From positions 1-5,366 of the forward strand of contig CALIZJ010000175.1 of the NCBI GenBank assembly GCA_938028845.1: a DNA stretch of 5,366 bases. The letters run 5' to 3'. Numbering within the stretch: the stretch's first letter is position 1; every line of letters starts with the position of its first letter. Of the stretch, positions 5,250-5,366 are shown piece by piece. Under the pieces are notes generated by a model that did not search any database, was not told where the DNA came from, and worked only from the letters and a program-made list of their open reading frames with translations. Source of the DNA: an uncultured Blautia sp. GTDB lineage: Bacteria; Bacillota; Clostridia; Lachnospirales; Lachnospiraceae. A program made the translations under genes and the position numbers.

Positions 5250-5366
5250 TTAATCAGAACGTAGGAATTTAAATAGAACTCAAGTAATGCCTCATGATAA
5301 TTTTATGGTTTTTTGAATTATTGACATATTGATATAAATCTATACCTATAAAGAGTTTTAAGCATA

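Larger units (their letters stand above)
4942..5366. other. 425-bp AT-rich region upstream of parS, no convincing gene
   Basis: No open frame here has both a start and a ribosome binding site. The half nearest parS (4942-5040) is very AT-rich with A and T runs. It also holds a short inverted repeat ATAGAA-AA-TTCTAT (5009-5022), a tandem GGTAAT pair inside an inverted repeat (5044-5066), a duplicated TTCTGCGATA (5175-5184 and 5211-5220), and a possibly decayed short reading frame on the minus strand (5124-5249). I see no DnaA-box cluster, so this is not oriC itself. In related genomes I would expect rsmG close upstream of parA; no end of that gene is recognisable here. Confidence 0.6.

Noticed and set aside
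5321..5352. Perfect TTGACA on the plus strand followed by TATAAA
   Set aside because: The spacer is 20 bp, too long for a good sigma-A promoter, and the closer TATACC is spaced by only 14 bp; no gene start follows within the window.
5124..5366. 9-bp direct repeat TTAAGCATA at 5124-5132 and 5358-5366, as a possible target-site duplication
   Set aside because: A 9-bp match is readily expected by chance in this AT-rich stretch, and no terminal inverted repeats or transposase sequence lie between the copies.

Overview
The window looks like chromosomal DNA of a low-GC Firmicute, most likely a member of the Lachnospiraceae, from the origin-proximal chromosome-partitioning region. The evidence is a textbook parABS locus with a perfect 16-bp parS, strong AGGAGG-type ribosome binding sites, sigma-A-type promoters, and two companion genes that I recognise as the DUF4446 and DUF3881 families. 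The second of these is, to my knowledge, essentially a Lachnospiraceae family. The species cannot be named from the sequence alone.

All genes lie on the minus strand, so the window reads from right to left. Positions 4942-5366 are an AT-rich stretch without a convincing gene; it holds small repeats and what may be a decayed short reading frame. Next come the perfect parS site (4925-4940) and, only 5 bp further on, an extended -10 promoter (4919-4891). These precede a tightly packed run of genes: parA/soj (TTG start at 4859), parB/spo0J (starting within the parA stop codon), a membrane-anchored DUF4446 protein (14-bp gap), serS (92-bp gap) and a DUF3881 protein with a GTG start (29-bp gap). 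A G-U-tolerant hairpin (316-271) follows six bases after the last stop codon and probably marks the transcript's 3' end. A separate tRNA-Arg(CCU) gene, driven by its own full-consensus promoter (113-85), runs off the left edge of the window; the last acceptor bases are missing.

ParA and ParB with parS make up the machinery for origin segregation and SMC loading. The sequence suggests that ParB bound at parS could also affect transcription of its own operon, because the site abuts the -35 region. The operon couples this machinery to a housekeeping translation enzyme (seryl-tRNA synthetase, here with unusual motif 2 and motif 3 sequences) and to two uncharacterised proteins. A second, imperfect parS-like sequence sits inside the DUF3881 gene (980-995). 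I see no mobile element, CRISPR array, phage gene or clearly novel multi-gene system. The most interesting points are the promoter/parS arrangement, the internal parS-like site, the divergent SerRS, and the unexplained 425-bp upstream region.
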